DNA of 64,000 nucleotides from Paulinella micropora (lineage: Eukaryota > Cercozoa > Imbricatea > Euglyphida > Paulinellidae): NCBI GenBank assembly GCA_019918135.1, contig WBZZ01003799.1, positions 586,501 to 650,500 of the forward strand, read 5' to 3'. This document shows, one piece after another, positions 48,446-61,359 of the stretch. Numbering within the stretch: the stretch's first letter is position 1; the number at the start of each line of letters is the position of its first letter. Below the pieces are notes generated by a model that saw nothing but the letters and a program-made list of their open reading frames with translations, did not search any database and was not told the origin of the DNA. Made by a program: the position numbers and the translations under genes.

Positions 48446-51400
48446 ATGCCACCACCATTACCGCCCAGACCGACGAAGGAAAATGTAGAACTAGCGAAGG
48501 TAAGGGCGAATTTGAGGAAAACTACAACTAGAGAGAGCAAGACTGAATTCAAAGTAGTAGAGTTAAAATCTAGACGATACAATAGATTAAACTCTCTTAC
48601 ATACGAGAAGCAAGGATTAAACATAAACTTTTACGATACTGACGCATTAGAGCGAGAGGTTATACTTCCTATTCTATTGGATGCTAAAAGAAATGGTATG
48701 ACGGGAAATGCCGATGTTCATATTACTATTACATACATAACAGACCACAAAGAATTAAATAGATATTATAAAAAGAAAACATTTAATTTTTTTCAAATAA
48801 AAAACTATGGTAATTTTATTGAAATGTTGAATGAGTTCAACATTAGCAATATTGAAGCAGCTGGATTAGGTTATGACAGGATTATTGAATATGCTAAGGT
48901 AGTAGTAGTTCAAGAAAACGGAGGAGGATGATATGAGGGAAAATACAAAAACAAACAAACGAAATATGAGGAAAGTATATTAATATTTCCCGCTAGCAAA
49001 AATAATAATTGCTTATTCTTCCTTTGTAAATACATTCTTAATATGCCACTCATTAACAGAAAAAGATGTAATGATATTAGAGAACAATTCAATCTTTCTA
49101 ATGATTGCCCAATCCCATTTTCTACAGCAGTAAAATCCTTAATTAATATTTGATAAAGGAAGGGAAGACATACGAAATTACAAATTCCCTAACGAAAGAG
49201 ACAATAAGCACGAACGAAATAGGTGAAGAAGCGGATATTATGATTTACTTAGAGAATAATCACTATTTCGGATTAATTAAAAGAGGTAAAAAGAAATGTG
49301 AAAAATGCTTAACTAAGTATTTTACAAAACATACTTGTAATCCAAAAGTTATTAATTATGCGAATAGAAAAATATTAAAGAATGGAAAGAGGCATTTAAT
49401 AACAAAGGCTCATAAAGAAAAATATAACAACAAAGATGAAATCCTTGATTACGACTTAGAAATTTGGAGAAACAAAACGATTTATAAAGGTTTTGATATC
49501 CACGATTGTTATATAGTAGGATATACTCAGGGAATGGAAGGATTTAAATATTACTCTGGTATAGATTATATTTCTAAATTTCTTGATTTACTCTTAGAGA
49601 GAGGAAGAAAGTTAGCATTAGAATGGTCTAACAAACAACCACATAATCCAGTCAAGAAAGTAGCAGGAGTAAGAAAGAAAAAGAAGAAAGATGAAGAAGC
49701 ACCGATTTTATATGTGAACGGGTTTAATGGGGCGAACTTTGACCACTACTTTATTAAACAGGAATGAATAAGAAGAGGTATTAAACCAAAATCACATATG
49801 ATTAATAATGGGTCAATAATCTCTTTACAATTTGAAAATATTAAAATGTATGATATGTGTAAGCATACTCAGGGGACTTTGAAAGAAAACTTAGAAAATA
49901 TGAAATGTAAAACTCTTAAAGGAGATTTCGACCACGACAAGGCATCTACTTGGGAAACAATGAGTGAGGAATTAAGAAATAAGTGTCTTGAATATTTGAA
50001 GTGTGATGTTATGGGGTTAAAAGAGTTATATGACAAAATAAACACAGAGATATTTGAAAAGCACTCGGTGAATTTAACTTCATACATTTCAACTTCAAGC
50101 CTCGCCTTCAATATCTGGAAGAAAATGATTGATGGTAAGCACGATGTAAGACTTCCAACTATTGAACAAGAGAAGGCATTTAGAAAAGCGGTTATCGGAG
50201 CAAGAACATATCCAAGCAAAAAAAGATTTGTTTCAAAACAATACAAGGACTACTTAGCAGGGAAAATCACATTTGATGAATTAACTGATTATTTAGTTGA
50301 TGCGGATGTCGTATCTTTATACCCAACAGCGATGCTTAATTTATTTATGGTTGGAGAAATTAAGCAGGCTATCGCACCATTTGATTATAATAATTTTCCT
50401 ATCGGTATTTACAATGTTGATTATATCTCTCCAAAAGACATATTACATTCTAGAATAGGACAGAGAAATAAAATGGGTTCATTAAAGTGGAAGTTAGCCG
50501 ATATGAAAGACCAATGGCTTACAAGTGTTGATATTGAAGATATGATTAAGGAAGGATACGATATAACAATTCATAAAGGATACTATACAGAGGAGGCAGA
50601 ACCAGTATTCAAAGAATATATATTAGAAATCTTTAAGGCAAAAGAGAATAGCGAAAAAGGCACACTGCAATATTTATTAGCCAAACTATTTATGAATTCG
50701 CTATACGGAAAGATGATACAACGACCTATCCCAACAGAAGCAGAATATATTAAATCAAATGAAGAGTATTGGAATTTTTGGACAAAAAATTATATATCAG
50801 ATGTGGTTGAATTCAAAGATAAAGACGGAAACAAACTATGGCATGTATCTGGAATTCCTAGAAAGGAAGAAATAATTGAAGGTAGCATAACTAAACCTTC
50901 TCACTACGGGGCATTCGTTCTAGCATATAGCAGGCGAATTATGTATAACTACATAAAAGAGGCTAATCCAAATAAAGACATAGAGGCTGACTTCTATTAC
51001 ACCGATACCGATAGTTTAGTGTTGCATGTTATGTTCGCTAAACTAATCAAAGACTTGGCGATAAATCTCTTGGAGGAATAACGGATGACTTAGGAGATTG
51101 TTGTAAGATAATAAGAGGAATATGGATCGCTCCAATTGTATATGTTAGAATTTACAACGAATGAAGCCTTTCTCCCTTACCTGACTAAGAATGACTTGAA
51201 ACATAAAGACAAATGAGTTCATATAATTGAATGCTACGAAAATGAAGGAGTAAAAAAGAGATACTACCATCTAAGAGGTAAGGGGTTGAATTGAAAAGGG
51301 CTAAATCCAGAAGTATATGAAAAGATGGATTTAGGTGAAAGCATTGAAAATGTTAGAGACTTTCAAATGAAGAAAATTCACTTATCACGAAATAGCAAAC

Positions 51401-51540
51401 AGCAAAACATTAACCATTTCAGCATAGTTCATACTACAAACATAAAAAAGAAAGTTAATGAGAATAAATGGTGCGGACGTGAGTTTATCAATGAAAATGA
51501 TAGTATTCCACACGGCTTCACACCTACTCTTAAAATTTAA
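48446..51540 (+). mobile_element. PLV 2 protein-primed family B DNA polymerase, broken
   Basis: An N-terminal domain begins MPPPLPPRPTKENVELAKVR and ends in VVVQENGGG. A Cys-rich ribbon follows (KKCEKCLTKYFTKHTC), then exonuclease motifs ILDYDLEIW and VNGFNGANFDHYF, then KCDVMGLKELYDKI (Exo III region), DADVVSLYPTAMLN (motif A), LFMNSLYGKMIQ (motif B) and FYYTDTDSLVLHV (motif C). The tail has YHLRGKG-like sequence and ends near 51540. Its role is protein-primed replication of the linear viral genome. It is broken in a few places, and the longest open part (49798-51081) covers most of the catalytic core. The polymerase is clearly related to, but not the same as, that of PLV 1. Confidence 0.85.
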
Positions 51541-51600
51541 TATAACATAATATTAAATAATTAATTTTTTTCCATAAAATTTTTTACCAATCTATATAGA

Positions 51601-52409
51601 CCAATGACCACCCTCACCAGACTATCTGAAAATTTGGACGACTTTCAATTGAGAAGAATAAGGAATTCTTTTCAGTAAGAGATGTCCAACAGATGATTGA
51701 TGAAGAAATTAAGGTAATTGAAAAAAGTAGAGAAGGAAAGCCAACCGATGTTTTCCATTTAGCAAATACAAAGGAAAAAAAATTCAAGATGTTGCTACCA
51801 TTGACAAACCATATCTTGAATGGGTTATGAAACAGCCGTGGTTTGATAAATTTACAGACATTAAAAGTGAAATAAAAAAATATTACAATAAAAATTAATA
51901 TTTACTTTATATACAAGATGAGTGAACTCAACACCAAGCAAGACTACTTAAATGAAATTGACAAATGAAACCTTGAAGTTGAAATTAAGAAACCTTCGAT
52001 TAAATGGACTAAACCTGACATTGTTTCTTTCTATGAACAATACAAGCCGAGGGATGACAATGTGAAAGTAGTTATTCCATTGGAGACCATAACGGACAAC
52101 TCCAACGTAGTTGATGATGCGACCTTCGGTCAGCAAGAAGAAAGCACACCTTTTAAGACAACTGATTTAAAAGAGACTAGTATCACAGAAATCAAGGCTA
52201 ATGTTGGCGAAGAAATAGCGAATGCTACATGTACAGAAGAAGGATGTATATTAAAGAAAGAATACCAGCAAAATGAAACCGATATTTTTCTTCAATATGG
52301 TAAATATAAAAAAATGAAAATTGAAGATGTTGCTGATAAACCATACCTTGAATATTTAATTCAGCAACCTTATTTTAATAATAAAGATGCGGTAAAAAAA
52401 TATCTCTAA
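51601..52409 (+). mobile_element. PLV 2 DUF3820-like gene pair, first copy
   Basis: 51601-51896 is a damaged copy of the 96-residue DUF3820-like gene seen at 18307-18597. 51917-52409 is the second member: an N-terminal part like KVVIPLETITDNSNVVDDAT, the block LKETSITEIKANVGEEIANA, and an end with LQYGKYKKMKIEDVADKPYL followed by EYLIQQPYF. They lie directly downstream of the polymerase and convergent to a fibre-like piece. At least one of the two is broken. Confidence 0.6.
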
Positions 52410-52457
52410 TATCACATTACCTTCCGTTTTATTTATTATTACTATTTTCTTTCTGTA

Positions 52458-54866
52458 TCACTGATCCTCAATAAAATTAGCGATAACATTGACATTTGAA
52501 CCATTATTGGCAGTTCCAACGGATTTCTGTATAAAAGTCAATACATCACTAGGAGTCAAATATATATCATAATTTCTAAGATTTATTTGTTGAGTTGATT
52601 GAGAATTTACGTAAAGTTTAAAAATTGTTGTTCCGTTTGCGATTGCACTCGCCTTTATGTCAGTATCTACAATTGAATACTTAGAATCAACATCTGCAAA
52701 ACCTGCTCCAGTTAGTGTTCCATTTAATACCATTCTTACTACACACGACTTACTATCTTCATTTGTAATACTTATCAAAGTAGGATAAACATTTGAATAA
52801 TTTGTTAAATTAGCACCAGCAGCATCAAATACCGCTTTGTTTTTTATACTAATAATAGGACTTTCAGTGGTGTTTGCTGCTTTACTTCCTTCCACTTCGT
52901 TTGTTATGCTGGTATTAATAGTATTCGTTCCCTCAATGAATAAACTGGCACTCGCTGTTTTAAGAGTTTGTATTCCAGTCTTTGCATCATTTGTCATTAC
53001 TGCCGTAAAAGGTAATGTCGTGTTTCGCAGGCTTACACAATTATTAGCATTCGCATACTCAATCATACGAACTAATTGAAATAATCCTGTTATGGGATTT
53101 TCAATATAAAACTTAATAGAACCAAACCCAAGATACTGAAATTGAATTTGAAATACATTTCCTCTGCTCCAGTCTAAGTTTGGCATAGCATAATTTCCAT
53201 CGCAAGGGTCGTCCCAGTCTTCTTGGTCAATATAAACTCCGGCACCTCCTTTACAATGTGCGATATTCATTCCTGCTTGATTTTTGTAAAAATAAAATCC
53301 ATCAACGAGATCATTTCCTATTCCAATATATGAATAGTAATCTTTTGTATCATCCGTTGTCCATAGAAGAGTAAAGCGGGCTAGGACACCCATTCCAGTT
53401 CTATATTTTATTCTCCTTTTACTTACCAGTCTAGCATCTGCCGTAGCATCAGCAGTTGTTTTCAATTCAATAAAAATTCTAGCACCATATACAGCCCTTC
53501 TAAAATCTTTTTTTTGTTTTAAATTTGGTGGTTGAATAATATATTTACCATCTATCTTCTTTTTCCATAAATTCCAAGTAAGAGACGAAGTAGATATATA
53601 AGCAGTTAAGTTAGTTTTGTGTTCTTTATATATTTGATTGTTTAGTGTGTCGTGTAGTTCCTTTAGTCCCATAACATCTTTTTCTAAGTATGTTAAACAT
53701 TCGTTTTTTGTTTTGTCGTCCATCTCTTCCCATCGTTTCGCATTGTCGTGGTCAAAGTCTCCTTTTAACACATTACATCCCAGTGTTTCAAGGTTCTTTT
53801 TTAGACTTCCCTCAGTGTGCTTACATAAATCCCAGAATTTTATATTTTCATATTCTAGTGAGATAATAGCATCATTATTCATAAGGGTCGCATATTTTAT
53901 TCTTCTTTTGATAAATTCTTTTTGTAAGTAGTAGTGGTCAAACTTACTCCCGTTAAAAGCATTAACATATAATTTCGCTTTTGGTTTCCTTTTTCATAAA
54001 TCATCTGCATATTCAAAAATTATATCAAGCAATTTAGGAATACATTCATCGCCTGCTACATATTTAAAGCCGATATCCGAAATAGTATAACCAGCTATGT
54101 ATGGTGTGTGTAATTTGTATTCATTTGTAAAAGTCTCTAAGTCATAATGAAATACCTCATCTTGATTATTATACTTAGCCTCTTCAAAAGTAGTTAATAA
54201 AGACCTCACTTGATTTTCTTTCTTTCTGAGTTTCGCTCTTACATAAGAAATTCTTTTATTATTACATTTATGATTATTATAATACTCTTTATAACAATCT
54301 GGACACTTATTTTTGTTTCTTTTTACGAAAATTATATAATGTCCTTTGAGTAGATAACAAAGCACATCCGCGGTTATCAAAGGGTCTTCATAGTTTTTGA
54401 ATGTCTGTTTGCTTGTTGCATCAGTTAATTCAAAATACTTTCCTTCAATACAATATTTTTTAAAATTTCAAAGCCGACTGATAAAGGTATCGGAGTATTA
54501 GACTCTAGTTTGAATTCTTGCCTAATATCATTACATACTTTTTTTATTGAGTTTTGATTTTCCTTTCAAAGGTAGATTTAATATATCCTTAACAACATAG
54601 AAAAAACAATTATTATCCTTACTCCTTGGATTAATATGAATTCCTTCGTCTGTTTTATTTTTCAAGTCCTTACCTGAAGAATTACAACCTCCTCCGTCTT
54701 CTTGGATAATTTGAATATTTATGTATTGAATAATTCGTTCATATCCGCGAGCACTGGATTCGAGATTTTGTTCATTATATAGATATATATCACGAAACAG
54801 ATCATCAATGTCTTTTAACTTAACTGCATTGAAAGTTTTCCATTTATAAACTACTATAGGTACCAC
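52458..54866 (-). mobile_element. Chimeric PLV segment: inverted polymerase 5' half joined to a fibre-like protein 3' part
   Basis: On the minus strand, 54866 to about 53460 corresponds to the front half of a protein-primed polymerase: an N-terminal domain with IIQEDGGG, a Cys ribbon (KCPDCYKEYYNNHKC), Exo I EVFHYDLETF, and KDVMGLKELHDTLN. It then passes, in an open frame, into the core and C-terminal part of the fibre-like protein (VSKRRIKYRTGMGVLARFTL to IANFIEDQ), ending at 52458. The junction lies close to 53455-53465. Both parts are diverged from their counterparts in this window, so they come from a third related element or an old internal duplication. It is a fossil with several breaks. 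Confidence 0.7.
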
Positions 54867-55150
54867 TATAGGACACTTATCTTTTATATAAAATAAGGCT
54901 ATTTTTATATTAAATTCGTCTTACTATTAATTTCAACAAAAGTATACATAATTTTATCCAAATTAAATATAACAATCATTAAGCCTTAAATAGTCCATAT
55001 TTGAATTTCTCTCAAACTCTAAAAAAAGATAACTTATCGATCTTTTTTCAAATCAACACGAAGAGACATTAAAACCTGTTTCTTAGTTTTTCTAGGTGTC
55101 CTGAACTTAGTTATCTTTTTTGAAAAAATTAAAAGTCCTCCCTATTGCGA
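54867..55150. other. Spacer without a gene
   Basis: AT-rich. It contains AAAAAAGATAACTTATCGATC at 55021 and a related AGTTATCTTTTTTGAAAAAAT at 55108 in inverted orientation, a possible weak hairpin or terminal remnant. Confidence 0.4.
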
Positions 55151-55200
55151 GTTTGATTAATTAATTTTTTCCATAAAATTTTTTTACCAATCTATATAGA

Positions 55201-55990
55201 CCAATGACCACCCTCACCAGACTATCTGAAAAATTTGGACGACTTTCAATTGAGAAGAATAAGGAATTCTTTTCGGTAAGAGATGTCCAACAGATGATTG
55301 ATGAAGAAATTAAAGCAATTAAAAAAAGTAGAGAAGGAAAGCCGACCGATGTTTTTCCGTTTGGCAAATACAAAGGAAAAAAAATTCAAAATGTTGCTAC
55401 CAAATGGTTATGAAACAGCCGTGGTTTGATAAATTTACAGACATTAAAAGTGAAGTAAAAAAATATTTACAATAAAACTAATATTTACTTTATATATATC
55501 AATGACTGACCTGAACACCAAAAAAGACTACTTAAATGAAATTGAAAAATGGAACCTTGACAGCGAAATAAAAAAGCCAACAATTAAATGGACTAAGCCC
55601 GACATTGTTTCTTTCTATGAGCAATACAAGCCAAGGGACGACAACGTGAATGCAGTTATTCTATTGGAGGCTACACTAGCAAAAATAATAATGGAGGAAC
55701 CAAGCACACCATTTACGGCGACTGATTTAAAAGAGACCAGTATCACTGAAATCAAGGCGAATGTGAGCGAAGCGTCACAACGTGGCGAAGCCACTTGTGT
55801 AGGTGAAGAGATAGCGAATGCTACATGTACAGAAGAAGGATGTATATTAAAGAAAGAAGACCAGCAAAATGAAACCGATATTTTTCTTCAATATGGTAAG
55901 TATTAAAAAAAATGAAAATCGAAGAAGTCGCTAAGATTGATAAACCATACCTTGAATATTTAATTCAACAACCTTATTTTAATAATAAAG
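55201..55990 (+). mobile_element. PLV 2 DUF3820-like gene pair, second copy
   Basis: 55204 onward: MTTLTRLSEKFGRLSIEKNK, then FPFGKYKGKKIQNVA, closely matching the PLV 1 gene. 55502 onward: MTDLNTKKDYLNEIEKWNLD, IKWTKPDIVSFYEQYKPRDD, ITEIKANVSEASQRGEATCV with GEEIANATC, then LQYGKY and YLEYLIQQPYF. An extra SEASQRGEATCV stretch is found only in this copy. Both genes look broken. The pair again faces the fibre-like gene. Confidence 0.6.
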
Positions 55991-56060
55991 ATGCGGTAAA
56001 AAATATCTCTAATATCACATTACCTTCTGTTTTATTTTTTGTTATTTTTTTCTTTCTGTA

Positions 56061-57305
56061 TCACTGATCCTCAATAAAATTAGCGATAACATTAACATTT
56101 GAACCATTATTAGCAGTAGCAACGGATTTCTGTGTAAAAGTTAAGACATCACTAGGAGACAGATATATATCATAATTTCTAAGATTTATTTGTTGAGTTG
56201 ATTGAGAATTTACGTAAAGTTTAAAAATTGTTGTTCCGTTGGCAACGGCACTCGCCTTTGTATCAGTATCTACAATTGAATACTTAGTATCAACATCTGC
56301 AAAACCCGCTCCAGTTAGTGTTCCATTCAATACCATTCTTACTACACACGCCTTACTATCTTCATTCGTAATACTTATCAAAGTGTGATAAACATTTGAA
56401 TAATTTGTTAAATTAGCACCAGCAGCATCAAATGTTGCTTTATTCCTTATACTAATAATAGGGCTTTCAGTTGTGTTTGCTGCTTTACTTCCTTCCACTT
56501 CGTTTGTTATACTTGTGTTTATCGTATTACTCCCTTCAATAAATAATCCAACACTCGCTGTTTTAAGAGTTTGAATTCCGGTAGCAGAATCATTCCTCAT
56601 TAGTGTAGTAAATGGTAAAGTAGTATTTCTTAGACTTACACCTGTGTTGGCATTTGCATATTTAATAGTATGGACTAATTGAAATTCGCCTGTTGTAGGA
56701 TTTTCAATAGAAAACCTTATTGCACCAAACCCAAAATATTGAAATTGAATTTGGAATACATTTCCTTTACTCCAATCAATAACAGGCATATCTTTTGTTC
56801 CATTGCACGGGTCATCCCAGTTTGCTTGTTGAATATAAGTTGTAGCCCCTCCTTTGGCATGTAGAATACTCATCCAGACATTAGTTTTATAAAAATAAAA
56901 ACCATTTGAAAAATCACTTTCACCAATTCCTACACACGAATAATAGGATTTTGTGTCATCAGTTGTCCATATAGCAGTGAAGCGACCAACAACTCCCATA
57001 CCCGTCCGATATTTTATTCTTCTTTTACTTGTTAGGATAGCATTCGCCGTGTTATCTGCTTGAGTTTTTAATTCTGCCATATTATTCAAAAATGACACAG
57101 AAGATTTTGTTTCTGTTTTGGTCCATACCCTTGTATTTATAGTGTATGGAAAGATTTCCTGAACAACTGGAGTTAATTGTCCAACTAGTGTTTCTCCAAA
57201 AGCAGTTTTCATATTATCAGTTTTAATACCACCATCATATCCAACCCTGATGTTTATAAAATCTCCGTCTGGATTTTGTGTGATTAAATTTCTCTGGTGA
57301 GACAT
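56061..57305 (-). mobile_element. PLV 2 fibre-like virion protein, looks whole
   Basis: 414 residues. The N-terminal 60 residues (MSHQRNLITQNPDGDFINIR, then DNMKTAFGETLVGQLTPV) look like an anchoring segment. The core is TSKRRIKYRTGMGVVGRFTA with a jelly-roll-like beta pattern (VGIGESDFSNGFYFYK, WDDPCNGTKDMPVIDWSKGN, VFQIQFQYFGFG). The rest is Asn/Thr-rich beta repeats, ending NVNVIANFIEDQ. Proteins with this core occur in algal viruses and some marine phages and are thought to sit on the virion surface. The location directly after the capsid gene supports that. The function is not proven. Confidence 0.6.
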
Positions 57306-57365
57306 ATTGTGTATAAAACGAACGAGTTTGTTTATATAACGAGTTTATATATAAAATAAAATTTT

Positions 57366-58955
57366 TTAAATCTTTGATATTTTATTCAGAAATCTGTTCA
57401 TATCCATTATGAAATAGTAATAACATTTGCCTTGACCTTGAACCTCTCGTTGAGTGATAGCAAGAGTGTAATGATTGAGACCAACATTTGCAGTAGTAGC
57501 CATCATCTCCCAGCGTCTCTCTTGAGAAAGGTCAAGCCCACTAATTTCATTCTGGTCTTTACTCCAAAGCGGGCGAGTGTTGTCAAATGTATCCACCCAG
57601 AACCAGTTGTATTGATAGACATTGCTATTTACCCAAGCACTGCCTTCAATCTTATTTTTTAGATACATGTAATCTTCAAGGGTTGTATTAGCAGTGCTAA
57701 TATTAAATTCTTGAAGTCTAGACCCGTCAAGGGTAGTATAGAAGGAAGTAATCTTTGAACCATTCCTATTATCGTTATCATACGCGGTATTCTTTGTTTC
57801 TTCATTATTAAATGCTGAATGGTAAATTTTCTTAATTCTCCGTCCGTGTCCTCTATCGAACCTCATAATAATGTTCTGACTTGTAGATGCCTGAATTGTG
57901 TTTTTGTATGAGTATGGGTAGTCAATCGTAAAAGACATACCTTCGGCACTGCTCACTTTTTGTTGAATAGACTGGATAACATCAGGATTTGTTTCAACCG
58001 CTAGAAACAAGTTTAAGTTTGTAACCTGCGAATTAGTGGTGCAAGGAAAAGAACCTTGATTTGCTGTGTTAATAGTGGTAGCCAGACCTGTATTAGCATC
58101 AACACCACCAACGTGATAAACAGTTCTGTTACTAGCCGCCCAAACAATTCGCATGGTCAGAATTTCAGGAAACATAATAGTCTTATCAAGTGCGAAAATA
58201 GTATTGTAAATCATAGACAATGGAATCTTCACATAAATAATGGGGTCTGTGTTAGCACCACCAATACCTCCCTCAAGATACTTCGCCTCAGTGTATGAAA
58301 CATTCACAGCAGACAAAGCACCCGCTCCAGTTGTCAGCAAAGTATCATCATGTCTTCGTGCATTAAGTGATGGAGGAGCGATAGCCCCAGCAATAGCATT
58401 ACCAAAACGGTTTAATTTTGCCTGAAGGTGGCCATCGGTATCAATACTACCCGCTACAGTCGCCGCACTTGCCTGTTGTCCAGCATACACGTTAGCAGTC
58501 AAGGCTGTTGTTGCTCGCCCATCAGCATTACACTTTTGAAGCATACACCCAACACCAAGACCTGCTCCATGGTTCTCAAGTGCCAAAAAGTCCTTCAATG
58601 AAGTCTCAGGCTTCCAAATCATTTTCGTAATAGTTCCGACATTATTCAAATCACACAAATAAACACCACTACGGGTTTGAAGTTGAATCTGTCTAATCAT
58701 ACTCAAACAATCCATAAAAATACGATTGTGTCTATCTGCAACTCCTGAAGCACCAGGGACGTAAGTGAAACTCAGCACCGACTTTGCCAAGTTAAATGTG
58801 CAACTGATAAGGTCAAATGTGCTTTCCTGACCGCCCGCTGAAGTAACAACAACATTTCCTGCTCCTTCGCGAGGAGTAAGTTTGTTAAGGCGATACGAAC
58901 CGCTGATATAATCAGTCTTACTGAAGTCTAATTCTCCGCCGTGTTGAGTTGGCAT
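57366..58955 (-). mobile_element. PLV 2 major capsid protein, looks whole
   Basis: 529 residues. The start MPTQHGGELDFSKTDYISGS, long alternating beta segments (LAKSVLSFTYVPGASGVADR, HNRIFMDCLSMIRQIQLQTR), a central Ala/Gly-rich loop, and the second half with SSAEGMSFTIDYPYSYKN and YQYNWFWVDTFDNTRPLWSK suit a double jelly-roll hexon protein. The length is normal for PLV capsids. It lies between the fibre-like gene and the penton-like gene on the same strand. A C-terminal part of a close relative is at 15864-16446. The name rests on gene order, size and pattern rather than on a diagnostic motif. Confidence 0.75.
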
Positions 58956-59042
58956 TTTTGTTTTTTAGGCAGTTGTGAAAATTAACTAATTCACCAGAAT
59001 ATATTTATAGAAAAAAATAATTCCAAAATTAAATTAATTACC

Positions 59043-59857
59043 TTACCTAACCTTTAACAAATTGAAAAATGATGTAAATAAATTAAAATAATTTGTCTCT
59101 TTGTAAATCAACAATGTCATAACAATACCTAACCCATTAAGATTTATAGCCTGATCGTTTTCGTCTGTAAGATAAAACCTATATACATTATTTGAACTGG
59201 TTGATAATTTTTTACCATACTCAGACCCACTTCCGTCGTATATAATGGCTCCAAATGGAATTTCGTTGGCTGTGTATATATCTTGTAGCACATGATTATC
59301 ACCTTCCCCCACTAAGTCCGATTGAAGATACATAGAGTTTTTTCGCCAGTTAAAATAATCACATTTGGCGATTTAATAAAATCATTAGTAAAGAAATATG
59401 TTGAATTTCTATCAAAACCCATAACCTCGTGAATACGGGTATCTGTATCAAATATAAACCGCGGTTGAATACCTCCGTTATTTGAAACACTGAATGTTAA
59501 TTTTCCATCCTCCGCTTCTGTGTTTGTATTGTTGCTTGAGACGACATAAGTATAGTCATTCGGACTTTCTGTCGTCAGTACCTCCGACAACTTGTTTTTT
59601 AGATTGTTCATTGTGTAGTTTCCCTCAGGTATCGTAATTAAAGCCTCGTACCCGTCTTCGGATAATGTAAAAGTATTATATGGAGAGGCAACTGAATAAT
59701 GAGATTTTGGAACATAGATATGAAGAATTTTACAATGTGTGGGATTGTCTAACCCCTTCATATTGACTTCGTGTGTGAAGTCACTATCTGTGCCAGTTAT
59801 TCTGTTTTTGCTATTTATGTAATAGATACCACTCGCACGGCCTCCCTTATAGTCCAT
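59043..59857 (-). mobile_element. PLV 2 penton-like (minor capsid) protein, broken
   Basis: The N-terminal part (from 59857) begins MDYKGGRASGIYYINSKNRI, then FTHEVNMKGLDNPTHCKILH, IPEGNYTMNNLKNKLSEVL. The C-terminal part has YLQSDLVGEGDNHVLQDIYT, IPFGAIIYDGSGSEYGKKLS, NVYRFYLTDENDQAINLNGL and VMTLLIYK. The last phrase, 'FxLtDenGxxIdLNGl...tLliyk', is typical of the single jelly-roll penton proteins of PLVs and virophages, which close the fivefold vertices. It looks broken about once. Confidence 0.7.
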
Positions 59858-60041
59858 GATATTTAGAATTGCGCTTCGTGCTCTGCACTCTCGCTTATTC
59901 TAAACATCGTTTTCTTCTTTTTCAAAAAATTAATGCTTATTGTAATCCTTAAAAGTGCGTAGCCCCCGATGTTTGTTTCAGACGTAGTCTGAAACAAATA
60001 TCAAATAAATGTATCAAAATTACCATACCCATTCTGTGCTT

Positions 60042-60824
60042 TTAATTTCTCCGCTTCTTCTTCTTTAAGGTCTGTATAACCGCTAGCAAACTTAAACCTG
60101 TTTCCTTTCGCCCGCTCCATAAAAATCTCATACTATGCCAACCGCACGTGTCTGAGGTGTTTGATTGTTGCTTTACTTGATTGACCTTCATTAACAAATA
60201 ACTATTGGGGTGGCTTTTATCTATTAGCCGTTTCATTTGTTGTTGAAAGTCTTCTGGTAGCTCGTAAAGTGCTAATGGGTCATAGACTTCAACACTCCTG
60301 TGTTTGTCTAGACTTATCCATACGGCGATCCAATGAGACCCCGCTTGTTTGTGATTGTCCAAATTCATAATAAATCCGTATCGTTTTCTGCTTCCTGGCT
60401 TCAACTTGTAAATTTCATCACTGGCTATTGCTCCGAGATACCATCCATATTTTTTCATTATGTCGTCTATTTCATTAGTCATTAGTCCCCGCCCCTCTCC
60501 CTCTTGCTGTGGCTCTGGTTGTGAGGGGACAAGCCCCTCCAAATCGCTTCGCTCTTGCTGACCAAAGGTCGCATCTTCAACTTCGTTGGAGTCTGGCTGT
60601 GGCTCTAATGGAGTGATAATGGTTGTCTCCGCGACGCTCAGGGGTATGGTTGTCTCCGCAATGAGTGGCTTTGCCACGATGTTCTGCTCCGCAGAACTTG
60701 TTCTCGGGGGTAGCGGTTGGGGCATTCCCTCGTCAATATTCAAATCATTTGAAACTTGTTTATCTACATTTGGGTCTATAGTCATTTTGTTCGTTAGAGT
60801 ATTTACAAAATCATGTTTGTTCAT
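60042..60824 (-). mobile_element. PLV 2 adenain/Ulp1-type maturation protease, looks whole
   Basis: 260 residues. The first 110 are Pro/Glu-rich and disordered (LPPRTSSAEQNIVAKPLIAE). The C-terminal half is a C5/C48-type cysteine protease: His in AGSHWIAVWISLDKH (about 161), Asp in SVEVYDPLALYELP (about 180), Gln in NQVKQQSNTSDTCGWHSMRF (about 216) and Cys in DTCGWHSM (about 224). It would cleave capsid precursors during maturation, a hallmark of Polintons, PLVs and adenoviruses. MNNIDDIMKKYGWYLGAIAS-like sequence at the domain start (TNEIDDIMKKYG) is the usual substrate-binding helix. Confidence 0.8.
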
Positions 60825-61359
60825 TGTGTGTTTCCAATCTTTGCGGGCTAAATATTTTTTAATTATTTTTATTGAAAATACCTTATCAATTAATTCTTCT
60901 AATGTCTTCGCTCCATTCCCTTTTGTTCATTAATACCCATAGACTCTTCACATCTAGCATAATCCGCTACTTTTCTTTTTACGTTTTCCTTTTCATTTCC
61001 AACATCAATATTGTTGGAAGCAAAACATTCAATAAAAATATTCAAATGTCATTCACACCGACCGAAATGAATGTTAAGTTTATTCTTATACAAACGACCA
61101 GACGGAAACCAAAACCAGAATTCTTTATATGGACAGAATTGGAATTATCGGCACATTCGCTAACAGTAATATAGCAAACATTTCAAACCTTAGTTATAAT
61201 TTAGGTGTCGTTGGATGGACGGACGGACAATATACATTTAAAGTCCTTGAAACTGACAGCGGAAATATTGATACAGGAAATTTAGCGGGAAGAATTGTTG
61301 TGTGTTTGGAATTTCTTGCTTAGAATATACACGATGCAAAAAAAATCCATAATGTCAAG
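60825..61359 (+). mobile_element. Divergent intergenic region with a small-gene remnant
   Basis: Between the protease (minus) and the ATPase (plus). 61048-61323 holds remnants of a small gene (MSFTPTEMNVKFIL; IGIIGTFANSNIANISNLSY; VGWTDGQYTFKVLETDSGNI; GRIVVCLEFLA), probably one beta-rich virion protein in PLV relatives. It is broken and its function is unassigned. Confidence 0.4.
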
